Shown in pieces: positions 16,552 to 25,414 of a DNA stretch of 64,000 nucleotides. The stretch's first letter is position 1. Each line of letters begins with the position of its first letter. A program made the position numbers and the translations under genes. The notes beneath the pieces are model-generated. The model had not been told where the DNA came from and ran no database searches. It saw only the letters and a list, made by a program, of their open reading frames with translations. The stretch lies in assembly GCA_963827585.1 (NCBI GenBank), contig CAWHCK010000057.1, positions 124,001 through 188,000 on the forward strand, read 5' to 3'. This DNA comes from VAZQ01 sp963827585 (GTDB taxonomy: Bacteria; Pseudomonadota; Alphaproteobacteria; Rhizobiales; Xanthobacteraceae).

Positions 16552-17457
16552 TCAATATACCGCCGGATCGCCGCTGTCGGTCGGACTGGCGATCACCTTC
16601 TTGAACGCATCGCTCATGGGCACATTGAGATTGATGCCCTTGGGCGGGATCGGCTTGAGGAACCACTTGTCGTAGATCGGGTTGATCGCGCCGCTCCGGT
16701 AGGTGGCGATCATGGCCTCGTCGACCACTTTCTTGAACGGAGCATCCTCGCGTCGCAGCATGATGCCGTAGGGCTCCACCGAAAGAGCGTCGACGGAGAT
16801 CGTGTAGTCCTGCGGCGACTTCGAGCCCGCGACCAGGCTATAGAGCAGGATGTCGTCCATGACGAAGGCGGCCGCGCGGCCGGTCTCGACCATCAGGAAC
16901 GCCTCGGCATGGTCCTTGGCGGCGAGGATGTTGAGGTTGAGGCCCTTCTGCGCGCCGATCTCGGTGATCTGCTTGATATTGGTGGTGCCCGAGGTCGACA
17001 CCACGGTCTTGCCTTTGAGGTCGTCGACCGTCTTCAGGTTCGCCGATTTCTTGGACACGAATCGATTGGCGGTGACGAAATGGGTGATGGTGAAGGAGAC
17101 CTGTTTCTGCCGGTCGAGATTGTTGGTGGTCGAGCCGCATTCGAGATCGATCGTGCCGTTGGCCATCAGCGGGATACGGGTGGCCGAGGTGACGGGGTTG
17201 AGCTTGGCGTCGAGCTTGGCGAGCTTGAGGTCGCTCTTCACCCGGTCCACGATCCGGGCGCAGAGGTCCATGGCGTAGCCCACGACCTGTTGCTTGTCGT
17301 CGTAATAGGAAAACGGCAGGGAAGACTCGCGGTGACCAAGCGTGATCGCGCCCGTGTCCTTGACCTTCTTGAGCGTGCCGGTGAGCTCCTGAGCGAGCGT
17401 TGGGCCGGCCGCCACGCTCGCCACGGCGATCGTCGAAAGCAGCAATCTGAGATGCAT
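16552..17457 (-). CDS. gltI: Glutamate/aspartate periplasmic binding protein
   Basis: 301 aa from the Met of MHLRLLLST, chosen because GGAG lies 8 nt upstream and the signal peptide starts there; a Met nine codons earlier is possible. Signal peptide ends at TLAQ. The SBP_bac_3 domain follows: TGTLKKVKDTGAITLGHRESSLPFSYYDD, DLCARIVDRVK, ECGSTTNNLDRQ, and VVSTSGTTNIKQI. The late residues QDYTISVDALSVEPYGIMLRREDAPFKKVVDEAM fit GltI (YbeJ/DEBP) rather than GlnH. It delivers acidic amino acids to GltJK. Confidence 0.92.
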   Translation of the reverse strand: MHLRLLLSTIAVASVAAGPTLAQELTGTLKKVKDTGAITLGHRESSLPFSYYDDKQQVVGYAMDLCARIVDRVKSDLKLAKLDAKLNPVTSATRIPLMANGTIDLECGSTTNNLDRQKQVSFTITHFVTANRFVSKKSANLKTVDDLKGKTVVSTSGTTNIKQITEIGAQKGLNLNILAAKDHAEAFLMVETGRAAAFVMDDILLYSLVAGSKSPQDYTISVDALSVEPYGIMLRREDAPFKKVVDEAMIATYRSGAINPIYDKWFLKPIPPKGINLNVPMSDAFKKVIASPTDSGDPAVY

Positions 17458-17529
17458 TGCAGTTCTCCGCTGTGAACTTGCCAAGACCCTCGCAGCCGAC
17501 CGGTCTCCGCGGTCGGGCGCGAACGACTG

Positions 17530-19329
17530 TCAGTCTCTGACCTTAACATAGCTTCCCGGTGCGTCCTCGAGCGGCGCAAGTTTGCCGCCGCCGGGTTCGC
17601 GCGCCGCCACCTCGGTCGCATCCTGCGCCTTGATCCAGTCGAGCCAATCCGGCCACCAGGAACCCGCATGCTCCTTGGCCCTGGCCAGCCACTTGTCGAG
17701 GTCGGCGCCGGCGGGTTTGGGTCCGGTCCAGTATTGGTATTTCATCTTGTCCGGTGGATTGACCACGCCGGCGATATGACCCGACCCGGCGAGCACGAAG
17801 CGCACGGATCCGCCGAAGAATTTCGAGCCGAGCAACACCGACCTTGCGGGCGCGATGTGATCCTCGCGCGTGGCCAGATTGTAGATCGGAACCTTCACGC
17901 TCTTCAATTTGAGCTTCTTGCCGCCGATCACCATGTCGCCCTTGCTGAGCCGGTTCTCGAGATAGCAATTGCGCAGATAGAACGAGTGGTTCGCCGCCGG
18001 CATGCGCGTTGCGTCCGAGTTCCAGAACAGCAGGTCGAATGGAGCCGGCTCCTTGCCCTTGAGGTAATTGTTGATGACATAGGGCCAGATCAGATCGTTC
18101 GAGCGCAACAGGTTGAAGGCCGTCGCCATTTTCTTGCCTTCGAGATAGCCGCGTTCGCTCATTTCCCGTTCGCGGGCTGCAATCTGCTCCTCGTCGACGA
18201 AGACCTTGAGGTCGCCGGCATGGGTGAAATCCACCTGCGCCGCGAAAAACGTCGCCGAGGTGATGCGGTCGTCGTGCTTGCCGGCCATATAGGCGAGGGT
18301 GGCGGCGAGCAGCGTTCCGCCGACGCAATAGCCGATGGCATGGACCTCGCGCTCGCCCGTCGCCTGCTCGATGACGTCGAGCGCGGCGAGCGGGCCCTCG
18401 CGCATGTAGTCTTCGAAGCTTTTCTGGGCGAGAGCGGCGTCCGGATTCACCCAGGAGACGACGAACACGGTCAATCCCTGGTCCACGCACCATTTGATGA
18501 ACGATTTCTCCGGCGTGAGATCGAGGATGTAATACTTGTTGATCCAGGGCGGCACGATCAGGATCGGCCGCTTGAGCACGGTCGCGGTCGACGGCGCGTA
18601 CTGGATGAGCTGCATCAGCCCGTTTTCGAAGATCACCTTGCCGGGCGTAAGCGCAAGATTGCGGCCGACCTCGAACATCTTGGCATCGGACTGCCGGATC
18701 TTGAGGCTGCCGCGCCCGGCCTGGATGTCCTCGGCCAGCATCTGCATCCCGCGCACGAGATTGTCGGCCTTCGAGGCCATCGTCTCGCGCAACAGCTCGG
18801 GATTGGTCAGCACGAAATTCGAGGGCGCGATCGCGTTGGCGATCTGGCGCATGTAGAAATCGGCCTTCTGCAGCGTATGCGGATCGAGACCTTCGGCGTC
18901 CCGCACCAGCCGGTTCGCCCATTGCGTCGTCAAGAGGTAGGCCTGCTTGAGAAAATCGAAGAACTGATTGGTCGACCACTCGGGATCGGCAAAGCGCTTG
19001 TCCCTGGGATCGGGCGCGGCGACCGGCTCGACCTTCTCGCCCGCCATGCGCTTGACCGCATTGGCCCACAGGTCGAGGTAAGCCTTGCCCAGGCTCGTTT
19101 GCACTTCGAGCGCGCGTTGCGGATCGCGCAGCCAGTAATCCGCGACCTGGCCGAGGGTTTTCACCACATCGGTGATTTCAGCGTATTGATCGTCGGCGCG
19201 GCCTTCCTCGCGCGGCTTGAGGTAGGCGGCGAGCGCCTTGCCGCCCTCTTCCATGATGCGGGCGACGTTGCGCGCGAACTCCTCCACCTCGGCGGAGCCA
19301 CCTTTGACCGGTTCTGACGGGGCTCTCAC
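17530..19329 (-). CDS. phaC: Class I poly(3-hydroxyalkanoate) synthase
   Basis: 599 aa, normal for class I PhaC, which polymerises (R)-3-hydroxyacyl-CoA into storage polyester at the granule surface. PhaC_N region first (LRDPQRALEVQTSLGKAYLDLWAN), then the alpha/beta-hydrolase core. The lipase-like box is AIGYCVGG with catalytic Cys335; the Asp lies in NLATREDHIAP and the His in LAGSGHIAGVVNPP, completing the triad. Start is GTG with GAGG about 7 nt upstream. It stands alone: no phaA/B, phasin or phaR in this window. The downstream 72 nt lead to gltI. Confidence 0.95.
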   Translation of the reverse strand: MRAPSEPVKGGSAEVEEFARNVARIMEEGGKALAAYLKPREEGRADDQYAEITDVVKTLGQVADYWLRDPQRALEVQTSLGKAYLDLWANAVKRMAGEKVEPVAAPDPRDKRFADPEWSTNQFFDFLKQAYLLTTQWANRLVRDAEGLDPHTLQKADFYMRQIANAIAPSNFVLTNPELLRETMASKADNLVRGMQMLAEDIQAGRGSLKIRQSDAKMFEVGRNLALTPGKVIFENGLMQLIQYAPSTATVLKRPILIVPPWINKYYILDLTPEKSFIKWCVDQGLTVFVVSWVNPDAALAQKSFEDYMREGPLAALDVIEQATGEREVHAIGYCVGGTLLAATLAYMAGKHDDRITSATFFAAQVDFTHAGDLKVFVDEEQIAAREREMSERGYLEGKKMATAFNLLRSNDLIWPYVINNYLKGKEPAPFDLLFWNSDATRMPAANHSFYLRNCYLENRLSKGDMVIGGKKLKLKSVKVPIYNLATREDHIAPARSVLLGSKFFGGSVRFVLAGSGHIAGVVNPPDKMKYQYWTGPKPAGADLDKWLARAKEHAGSWWPDWLDWIKAQDATEVAAREPGGGKLAPLEDAPGSYVKVRD

Positions 19330-19619
19330 GGTAACGCCTCAATTTCGCGGTCTGGCGTGGGCCCGGCATGGCCTTTCGCGGCCTGACATGGACTTTACCC
19401 GTGACGGCCGCAAGACGCATCATAAGCTTTCGCAGGCGAGCGCGGGCGCCGCGCGGGGCGCGGCCGAGCGTCGCCGTCGACGGCCTGCGTTAACCTTGGT
19501 TTGGTCATATTGGGTGACTACAGCTCAAGCGCGCAATAGGCTGAGCGAGCAGTGATTTTGGGCGGGGGGGCGAAGGCGCCGGGCGCACCGGCTGCCGCCC
19601 GGGGCGGGGGTCAACCAGC

Positions 19620-19964
19620 ATGAGGCGGATATCGCGGTCGCAACGGGCTTTGCCGCGGCGCGCTTTTGCGTCGGCGGTGGTGATTGCCGGCGCTGCGGTT
19701 CTCGCCGGCTGTTCGACCGGCGGAATGACCGGCGGCGTGATGGGCGATTACATGCCGAATGCGCTGGGCGGCCTGCCCGAAGGAACCCCGCAGCGGAAGG
19801 CGAAGCCGGCCGCCTACCCGGCGGTCCACGACCTGCCGCCCCCGCGTGCAACCACGGTGCTCACCGACGTGGAGCGCAACCAGCTCGAAGCCGATCTGGC
19901 CGCCGCCCGCGCCCGTGCCGCGGCCGCCGCCGCCCAGCCTGCTGGCGGCGACGACAAGCCATGA
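19620..19964 (+). CDS. Lipoprotein of unknown function
   Basis: 114 aa. Arg-rich start, hydrophobic AFASAVVIAGAAV and lipobox LAGC (Cys31). The mature part is Gly/Met-rich (GGMTGGVMGDYMPNALGGLPEGTPQ), then PAAYPAVHDLPPPRATTVLTDVERNQLEADLAAARARAAA. This Pro-rich link plus one short Ala helix recalls small rhizobial lipoproteins placed next to aminotransferase genes. It is divergent from phaC and upstream of the aminotransferase, separated by the palindromic repeats. Function unknown. Confidence 0.7.
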   Translation: MRRISRSQRALPRRAFASAVVIAGAAVLAGCSTGGMTGGVMGDYMPNALGGLPEGTPQRKAKPAAYPAVHDLPPPRATTVLTDVERNQLEADLAAARARAAAAAAQPAGGDDKP

Positions 19965-19998
19965 TAAAAGCCGCCTGCAGGCCTGCTCGCGCAGGCTA

Positions 19999-20047
19999 GA
20001 GCATGATCCGGAAAAGTGGGTACCGGTTTTCCGAAAAGATCATGCTC
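19999..20047. repeat. Rhizobial GAGCATGATC palindromic repeat
   Basis: GAGCATGATC at one end and GATCATGCTC at the other, with an inner GGAAAA/TTTTCC pairing around a central ACCGGT-like core, form a long hairpin. I recognise it as a widespread intergenic repeat of Hyphomicrobiales. Confidence 0.8.
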
Positions 20048-20057
20048 AAACGAAAAG

Positions 20058-20100
20058 CTAGAGCGTGATTGCAACTCAACCTGAAGCAATCACGCTCTAG
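20058..20100. repeat. Second palindromic repeat, CTAGAGCGTGATTG type
   Basis: A perfect 14-bp inverted repeat (20058-20071 and 20087-20100) with a 15-nt loop lies 10 nt after the previous one and ends at the ribosome site of the aminotransferase gene. It may shape the leader of that mRNA. Confidence 0.75.
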
Positions 20101-20113
20101 AGGAGCCGGGGTC

Positions 20114-21331
20114 ATGGACGATTTTCATCGCATTCGGCGGTTGCCGCCCTACGTCTTCGAGCAGGTCAATCGCGCGAAGGCGGCAGCACGCAACGCGGGT
20201 GCCGACATCATCGATCTCGGCATGGGCAATCCCGACCTTCCGGCGCCGGCCCATGTCATCGAGAAGCTCAAGGAGACGGTCGGCAGGCCGCGTACCGACC
20301 GCTATTCGTCCTCGCGCGGCATTCCGGGACTGCGCCGCGCGCAGGCGGCCTATTACGCTCGCCGTTTCGGCGTGAGGCTCAACCCCGAGAGCCAGATCGT
20401 CACCACGCTCGGTTCCAAGGAAGGCTTCGCCAACGTGGCCCAGGCAATCACGGCGCCGGGCGACGTCATCCTCGTGCCCAATCCCAGCTACCCGATCCAT
20501 GCCTTCGGCTTTCTCATGGCGGGCGGCGTCATCCGCGCCGTGCCGTCGGAACCGACACCGGCATTCTTTGTGGCGCTGGAACGCGCCATTCTTCATTCCA
20601 TCCCCAAGCCCATTGCGCTCATCGTCTGCTATCCCTCGAATCCCACCGCCGCGGTGGCCGATCTCGACTTCTACAAGGACCTGATCCCGTTCGCGAAGAA
20701 GCACGGCGTCTTCGTGCTCTCCGATCTTGCCTATGCGGAAGTCTATTTCGAGAACGATCCGCCGCCCTCGGTGCTGCAGGTGCCGGGCGCGATGGAGGTT
20801 GCGGTCGAATTCACCTCGATGTCGAAGACCTATTCGATGCCCGGCTGGCGCATCGGCTTTGCGGTCGGCAACGAGCGGATCATCGCGGCGCTGGGACGCG
20901 TGAAATCCTATCTCGACTACGGCGCCTTCACCCCGATCCAGGTGGCGGCGACTGCCGCGCTCAACGGCTCCGACGACTGCATTCGCGAGATGCGCGAGAC
21001 CTACAAGCGCCGGCGCGACGTGCTGGTGGAATCCTTCGGCCGCGCCGGCTGGGAGGTTCCTCCGCCGCGCGCCTCCATGTTCGCCTGGGCGCCGATTCCG
21101 GAGCCGTTCCACACGCTCGGCAGCGTGGAATTTTCCACCCTTCTGGTCGAAAAGGCCGAGCTCGCGGTTTCGCCCGGCATCGGCTTCGGCGAGCACGGGG
21201 AAGGATACGTCCGCATCGCACTGGTCGAGAACGAGCAGCGCATCCGTCAGGCCGCCCGCAATGTCCGCCGCTTTCTTGAAACCGGTCCGGAAAAGTTGCA
21301 CAACGTCGTCCCCCTGGCCCAGCGGCGCTAG
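20114..21331 (+). CDS. Class I/II PLP aminotransferase (AlaC or DapL-like)
   Basis: 405 aa from an ATG with AGGAG 8 nt upstream. Fold-type I signature: substrate strip DLGMGNPDLPAP, YSSSRGIPGLRRAQAAYY, VTTLGSKEGFAN, NPSYPIHAFGF, CYPSNPTA, DLAYAEVYF. The PLP lysine is Lys238 in SMSKTYSMPGWRIGFAVG. It is commonly annotated LL-diaminopimelate aminotransferase in this group, but sequence alone fits alanine-forming AlaC as well. It lies 33 nt before homoserine dehydrogenase, suggesting a shared amino-acid operon, so a role in aspartate-family or alanine metabolism is likely. Confidence 0.9.
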   Translation: MDDFHRIRRLPPYVFEQVNRAKAAARNAGADIIDLGMGNPDLPAPAHVIEKLKETVGRPRTDRYSSSRGIPGLRRAQAAYYARRFGVRLNPESQIVTTLGSKEGFANVAQAITAPGDVILVPNPSYPIHAFGFLMAGGVIRAVPSEPTPAFFVALERAILHSIPKPIALIVCYPSNPTAAVADLDFYKDLIPFAKKHGVFVLSDLAYAEVYFENDPPPSVLQVPGAMEVAVEFTSMSKTYSMPGWRIGFAVGNERIIAALGRVKSYLDYGAFTPIQVAATAALNGSDDCIREMRETYKRRRDVLVESFGRAGWEVPPPRASMFAWAPIPEPFHTLGSVEFSTLLVEKAELAVSPGIGFGEHGEGYVRIALVENEQRIRQAARNVRRFLETGPEKLHNVVPLAQRR

Positions 21332-21364
21332 CCGCGCCGCTCGCATGCAGGCCGACCGCGCGCA

Positions 21365-22690
21365 ATGGCTTCTCCGCTGAAACTCGGTATTGCCGGCTTG
21401 GGCACGGTGGGGGCGTCCGTCGTCCGCCTGATCGAGCGCCAGCGCGACGTGCTTGCCGCCCGTTGCGGCCGGCCGATCGAAGTGGTCGCGGTCAGCGCGC
21501 GCTCGCGCAGCAAGAAACGCGACATCGATCACACGAAGCTGCGCTGGGTTGCCGATCCGGTCGGATTGGCGACCGATGGCGAGATCGACGTCCTCGTCGA
21601 GTTGATCGGCGGGGAGGGCGATCCGGCCAAGGCCGCGGTCACTGCTGCTCTCGCGGCAGGAAAATCGGTGGTCACCGCCAACAAGGCCCTGCTTGCTCGC
21701 CACGGCGTCGCCCTGGCGGCGCTTGCTGAAAAGAACCATGTCGCGCTCAATTTCGAGGCCGCAGTCGGGGGCGCCATCCCGATCGTGAAGACGTTGCGCG
21801 AGGGTTTGGCGGGCAACTCGCTGGCGCGCATCTACGGAATTCTCAACGGCACCTGCAACTACATCTTGACGCGCATGGAGCAGGAGAACCTCGCCTTTGC
21901 CGACTGCCTGAAGGAAGCGCAGCGGCTCGGCTACGCCGAGGCCGATCCGACTTTCGACATCGAGGGTCATGATACCGCCCAGAAGCTCGCATTGCTGGCG
22001 AGCATCGCCTTCGGCATCAAGGTCGATGAAGGGGCCGTCTATGTCGAAGGCATCTCTTCCATCGCGCCTGAGGACCTCGAATGGGCCGACGAGCTCGGCT
22101 ACCGCGTGAAGCTGTTGGGCGTCGCGGTCAAGACCGAGAAGGGCATCGAGCAGCGCGTGCACCCGACCATGGTTCCGAAGGACACCGCGATCGCGCAGGT
22201 CATGGGCGTGACCAACGCGGTCACCGTCGATGCCGATGCGATCGCGCCGATCACGCTGGTCGGCCCCGGCGCCGGCGGCATGGCGACTGCATCTGCGGTC
22301 GTCTCCGATATCGGCGACATCGCCCGTGGCGTGCGCACCGCGCCCTTCGGTCGGCCGGCGGCGCGATTGACCGTCAGCAAGAAGGCGCCGATGCAGCGCC
22401 ATGAAGGCGGCTACTACATCCGGCTCCTGGCCGTGGATAAACCCGGAACCGCCGCCACCATCGCCAAACGCCTGGCGCAGCAGAACATCTCGCTCGAGTC
22501 GATCGTGCAGCGCCATCGCGGCGCGCCGCCGCATGGCGGCGACATTCCCGGACGCTCCGCCGAGCCGGTGCCGGTCATCCTGATTACCTACGCCACCACC
22601 GAAGACGCGGTGCACAAGGCGCTTGCCGCAGTCAGTCGCGATAAGGTGATCTTGGGCAAACCGCAGGTCATTCGGATCGAGAAAAACTGA
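21365..22690 (+). CDS. hom: Homoserine dehydrogenase
   Basis: 441 aa, monofunctional form. NAD(P)-binding GLGTVG at residues 11-16, VTANKALLARHG, catalytic core NFEAAVGGAIPIVKTLREGL and GILNGTCNYILTRME (the family signature), EADPTFDIEGHDTAQKL. The C-terminal ACT domain (residues about 350-435, YYIRLLAVDKPGTAATIAKRLAQQNISLESIVQ) gives threonine feedback in this family. It converts aspartate semialdehyde to homoserine, the branch to threonine and methionine. It is transcribed with the aminotransferase before it and glpX after it; in related bacteria hom and glpX are neighbours. Confidence 0.96.
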   Translation: MASPLKLGIAGLGTVGASVVRLIERQRDVLAARCGRPIEVVAVSARSRSKKRDIDHTKLRWVADPVGLATDGEIDVLVELIGGEGDPAKAAVTAALAAGKSVVTANKALLARHGVALAALAEKNHVALNFEAAVGGAIPIVKTLREGLAGNSLARIYGILNGTCNYILTRMEQENLAFADCLKEAQRLGYAEADPTFDIEGHDTAQKLALLASIAFGIKVDEGAVYVEGISSIAPEDLEWADELGYRVKLLGVAVKTEKGIEQRVHPTMVPKDTAIAQVMGVTNAVTVDADAIAPITLVGPGAGGMATASAVVSDIGDIARGVRTAPFGRPAARLTVSKKAPMQRHEGGYYIRLLAVDKPGTAATIAKRLAQQNISLESIVQRHRGAPPHGGDIPGRSAEPVPVILITYATTEDAVHKALAAVSRDKVILGKPQVIRIEKN

Positions 22691-22777
22691 TACAATCGTA
22701 CCCTATGGTCATCGCCCCCGCCTCGATCCCAGGGCATGACACAATCAAGCAGCAAGGTGAGCGGGAGTGGGGAGCAC

Positions 22778-23798
22778 ATGAGCAAACAGGGACGCGAAGC
22801 CGTGCCGTCGATCACCGTCCAAGCGGATCTGGCGCTGGAGCGCGTCCTCACGCTCGAGCTCGTGCGGGTGACCGAGCGGGCAGCGGTTTCGGCGGCGCGA
22901 TGGACCGGTCGCGGCAATGAGAAGGCTGCCGACCAGGCTGCCGTGGACGCCATGCGGCGCGAGCTCAACAACCTTCCCATCAACGGCACGATCGTGATCG
23001 GGGAGGGCGAGCGCGACGAGGCTCCCATGCTGTTCATCGGCGAGACGGTCGGCAACAAGCATGGCCCCAAGGTCGACATCGCGGTCGATCCGCTCGAAGG
23101 CACCACGCTCTGCGCCAAGAACATGCCGGGTGCGATCGCCACCATGGCCATGGCGGAAGGCGGCACGCTGCTCAATGCGCCCGATGTCTACATGGAGAAG
23201 ATCGCCATCGGTCCGGGCTATCCCAAGGGCGTCGTCGATCTCGATGCCCCGGCGGAAGAGAACATCAAGCGCCTCGCCACGGCCAAGGGCGTCGGGCCCG
23301 CGCGAGATAACGGCGCTGATCCTCGACCGCCCGCGCCATGCCGACCTGATCGCGGGCGTGCGCAAGGCGGGCGCCGCGGTGCGGCTCATCACCGATGGCG
23401 ACGTCGCGGGCGTGATCCACACCGCCGATGCCGCCGACACCGGCATCGACATCTATATGGGCATCGGCGGTGCGCCCGAGGGCGTGCTGGCGGCGGCGGC
23501 GCTGCGCTGCATCGGCGGCCAGATGCAGTGCCGGCTCGTGCTCGACACCGAAGAAAAGCGCACGCGGGCGGCGAAGATGGGCATCAGGGACCCGCGCAAG
23601 AAGTACGAAATCGCCGACATGGTGAAGGGCGATTGCCTGTTCGCGGCGACCGGCGTCACCGACGGCGCGCTGCTCGACGGCGTGCGGCTCCGCAGGGACG
23701 TGATCGAAACCGAGACCGTGGTGATGCGTTCGGTCACCGGCACGGTGCGGTGGATCCGGGCCGAGCATCGGCAGCGCGAGAAGTTTCATTTGGATTGA
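22778..23798 (+). CDS. glpX: Class II fructose-1,6-bisphosphatase, one frameshift
   Basis: Joined product about 339 aa, normal for GlpX. Frame 1 runs from MSKQGREAVPSIT through ERAAVSAARWTGRGNEKAADQAA, GEGERDEAPMLFIGE and the metal-site VDPLEGTTL. At about 23298-23306 the frame moves +1 and continues EITALILDRPRHADLI, LITDGDVAGVI, DIYMGIGGAPEGVLAAAAL, QCRLVLDTEEKRTRAAKMGI. One extra C in GGGCCCGCGCGAG explains it. Both halves are fully conserved, so a sequencing error is more likely than a true pseudogene. It removes the 1-phosphate of fructose-1,6-bisphosphate in gluconeogenesis. Confidence 0.92.
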
Positions 23799-23868
23799 AG
23801 GCGGCTGCACCGTCACATTGCGCGCGTCGCGAATTGGAACCCGAACGATCTCGAACAGCACCACATCA

Positions 23869-24906
23869 ATGCCGGCCCGTAACGTCCACCTCGTCGGCAG
23901 CATCCCGCTCGCCGACGCTTGCGCGGTGTTCGAGACGGTGAGCGCGGCGTTGGGCTCGCGGCTTCGACGCATTCCCGATGGCGAAACCGGCGAGCGCAGC
24001 GACTGGATCGTGCACCTCGAAGCGATCTTTGCCGCCAATCCGGCGCTGGAAAAATCGGACGAGGTGTTTCGCCTGCACGCGACGGCGCCCGGACGCACGC
24101 GCTATCGGCTCAAACCCGGCGCGGAGGTGCAGGACGTGCATTTCGACAACCTGTTCTATGCCGATGTTGCAATCCGGTCGTACCAGGATTTCGCAAGGCT
24201 CAAGCGACAGGGCAAGATCCCCGTGCATTGCCGCTTCCAGGTCGATCTCGTTCCCGCCCATTCGGTGATCTGGCTGTTCGTGCAGGATCACCTGCATCGG
24301 GCGCTCGACCCGATCTACAACGATGCCGTGCGGCGCGAGATCGACAAGCTCGCCGGCGCGCTTCCGCACGGTCAGCTTGCGGTCCAGTTCGACGTCGCCT
24401 CCGCGGTGTTCGCGCGGCTGCAGAGGAACGAGCCCGGTGCGTATGGGCGCAACAAGGCCGAAATGCTGGAAATCTTCGGAACGATTCTGGTCGGCCTGGC
24501 CGATCACGTGCCGGCCGATATCGAGCTCCTGTTTCACTTCTGCTACGGCGATTCGAACCACCGCCACGTGGTCGAGCCCATCGACATGGGCGACATGGTC
24601 GATATGGCGAACTGCCTTTCGCGCAGGATCGCCCGCCGCATCGATTTGATCCACATGCCGGTTCCGCGCGATCGCGCGGACGATGCCTACTTCGCCCCGC
24701 TCGAGCGGCTAGAGCTCAGGGGCGAAACCGAGCTTTGTCTTGGCCTCGTGCACTACACCGACGGCGTCGCGGGCACGCGCAAGCGCCTCGCCACGGCGGA
24801 AAAACATGTGAAGAACTTTTCGATCGCGACGGAATGCGGGTTCGGGCGCCGGCCGGTGGAGACTATACCGGAGCTCCTGCGCATTCATGCCGAAGCGGCT
24901 GCGTAG
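23869..24906 (+). CDS. UROD/MetE-like TIM-barrel protein of unknown role
   Basis: 345 aa from the Met of MPARNVHLVGSIPLADACAVF. It reads like the cobalamin-independent methionine synthase/uroporphyrinogen decarboxylase superfamily: a GSIP start, RIPDGETGERSDW, a middle QFDVASAVFAR, HFCYGDSNHRHVVEP (possible metal or substrate site with His, Cys, Asp and His), and a C-terminal ATECGFGRRP resembling the MetE Cys-Gly strand. It is shorter than MetE (about 750 aa) and lacks the N-terminal half. The substrate is unknown. It starts 70 nt after glpX and may continue that operon. Confidence 0.7.
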   Translation: MPARNVHLVGSIPLADACAVFETVSAALGSRLRRIPDGETGERSDWIVHLEAIFAANPALEKSDEVFRLHATAPGRTRYRLKPGAEVQDVHFDNLFYADVAIRSYQDFARLKRQGKIPVHCRFQVDLVPAHSVIWLFVQDHLHRALDPIYNDAVRREIDKLAGALPHGQLAVQFDVASAVFARLQRNEPGAYGRNKAEMLEIFGTILVGLADHVPADIELLFHFCYGDSNHRHVVEPIDMGDMVDMANCLSRRIARRIDLIHMPVPRDRADDAYFAPLERLELRGETELCLGLVHYTDGVAGTRKRLATAEKHVKNFSIATECGFGRRPVETIPELLRIHAEAAA

Positions 24907-24939
24907 TGCCGGCGCACGTTCCGGATCGAGGTTCCCCGC

Positions 24940-25392
24940 ATGGCGGACTCCAATATCGTGATCCGACCGATCCGCGCGGATGAGCGCGCCGACTGGGAGC
25001 CGCTGTGGAAGGGCTACCAGGCGTTCTACCAAGTCGCGATCCCCGACGAGACCACCGCGGTGACGTGGGCGCGCCTGCACGATCCGGCGGAGCCGATGGA
25101 CGTGCTCGGCGCCTATGTGGACGGCCGGCTCTGCGGCATCGTGCATTACCTCTTTCACCGCTCGTGCTGGACGACCGGAAATTACTGTTATCTCCAGGAC
25201 CTGTTCGTCGCCGAAGACGCGCGCAATCTCGGGGTCGGGCGCGCGCTGATCCTGGCGGTGGAAGCAAGGGCGCGGGCAGCGGGAGCGAGCCGCGTTTATT
25301 GGCATACCCACGAGACCAATGCGCGGGCCCGTGCCCTCTACGACCAGCTGGCGGAACGCCCCGGCTTCATCGAGTATTGCATGTTATTTTGA
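24940..25392 (+). CDS. GNAT family N-acetyltransferase
   Basis: 150 aa. Acetyl-CoA fold: IVIRPIRADERADWEPLWKGYQAFY (beta1-alpha1), LGAYVDGRLCGIVHYLFH, YLQDLFVAEDARNLGVGRALILAVEARARAAGASRVYWHTHETNARARALYDQLAER. The pyrophosphate loop is RNLGVGRAL (Q/R-x-x-G-x-G/A), and the NARARALYDQ helix is the usual C-terminal motif. Small-molecule or protein acceptor unknown. The start lies 33 nt after the previous gene and the stop 22 nt before recJ, so the three probably share a message. Confidence 0.88.
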   Translation: MADSNIVIRPIRADERADWEPLWKGYQAFYQVAIPDETTAVTWARLHDPAEPMDVLGAYVDGRLCGIVHYLFHRSCWTTGNYCYLQDLFVAEDARNLGVGRALILAVEARARAAGASRVYWHTHETNARARALYDQLAERPGFIEYCMLF

Positions 25393-25414
25393 AAGTGATT
25401 CGCGGACGGCGTGG

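Noticed and set aside
17668..19317. A 549-codon plus-strand frame over phaC
   Set aside because: Antisense to a clear PHA synthase gene.
20090..22615. An 841-codon open frame on the minus strand
   Set aside because: It lies opposite the aminotransferase and hom genes and is His/Arg/Gly/Asp-rich, the usual mirror of high-GC coding DNA. No domain is visible.
23298..23306. Programmed frameshifting in glpX, recJ or cyoB
   Set aside because: No slippery heptamer plus pseudoknot is evident, and these families are not known to use recoding; an indel is simpler.
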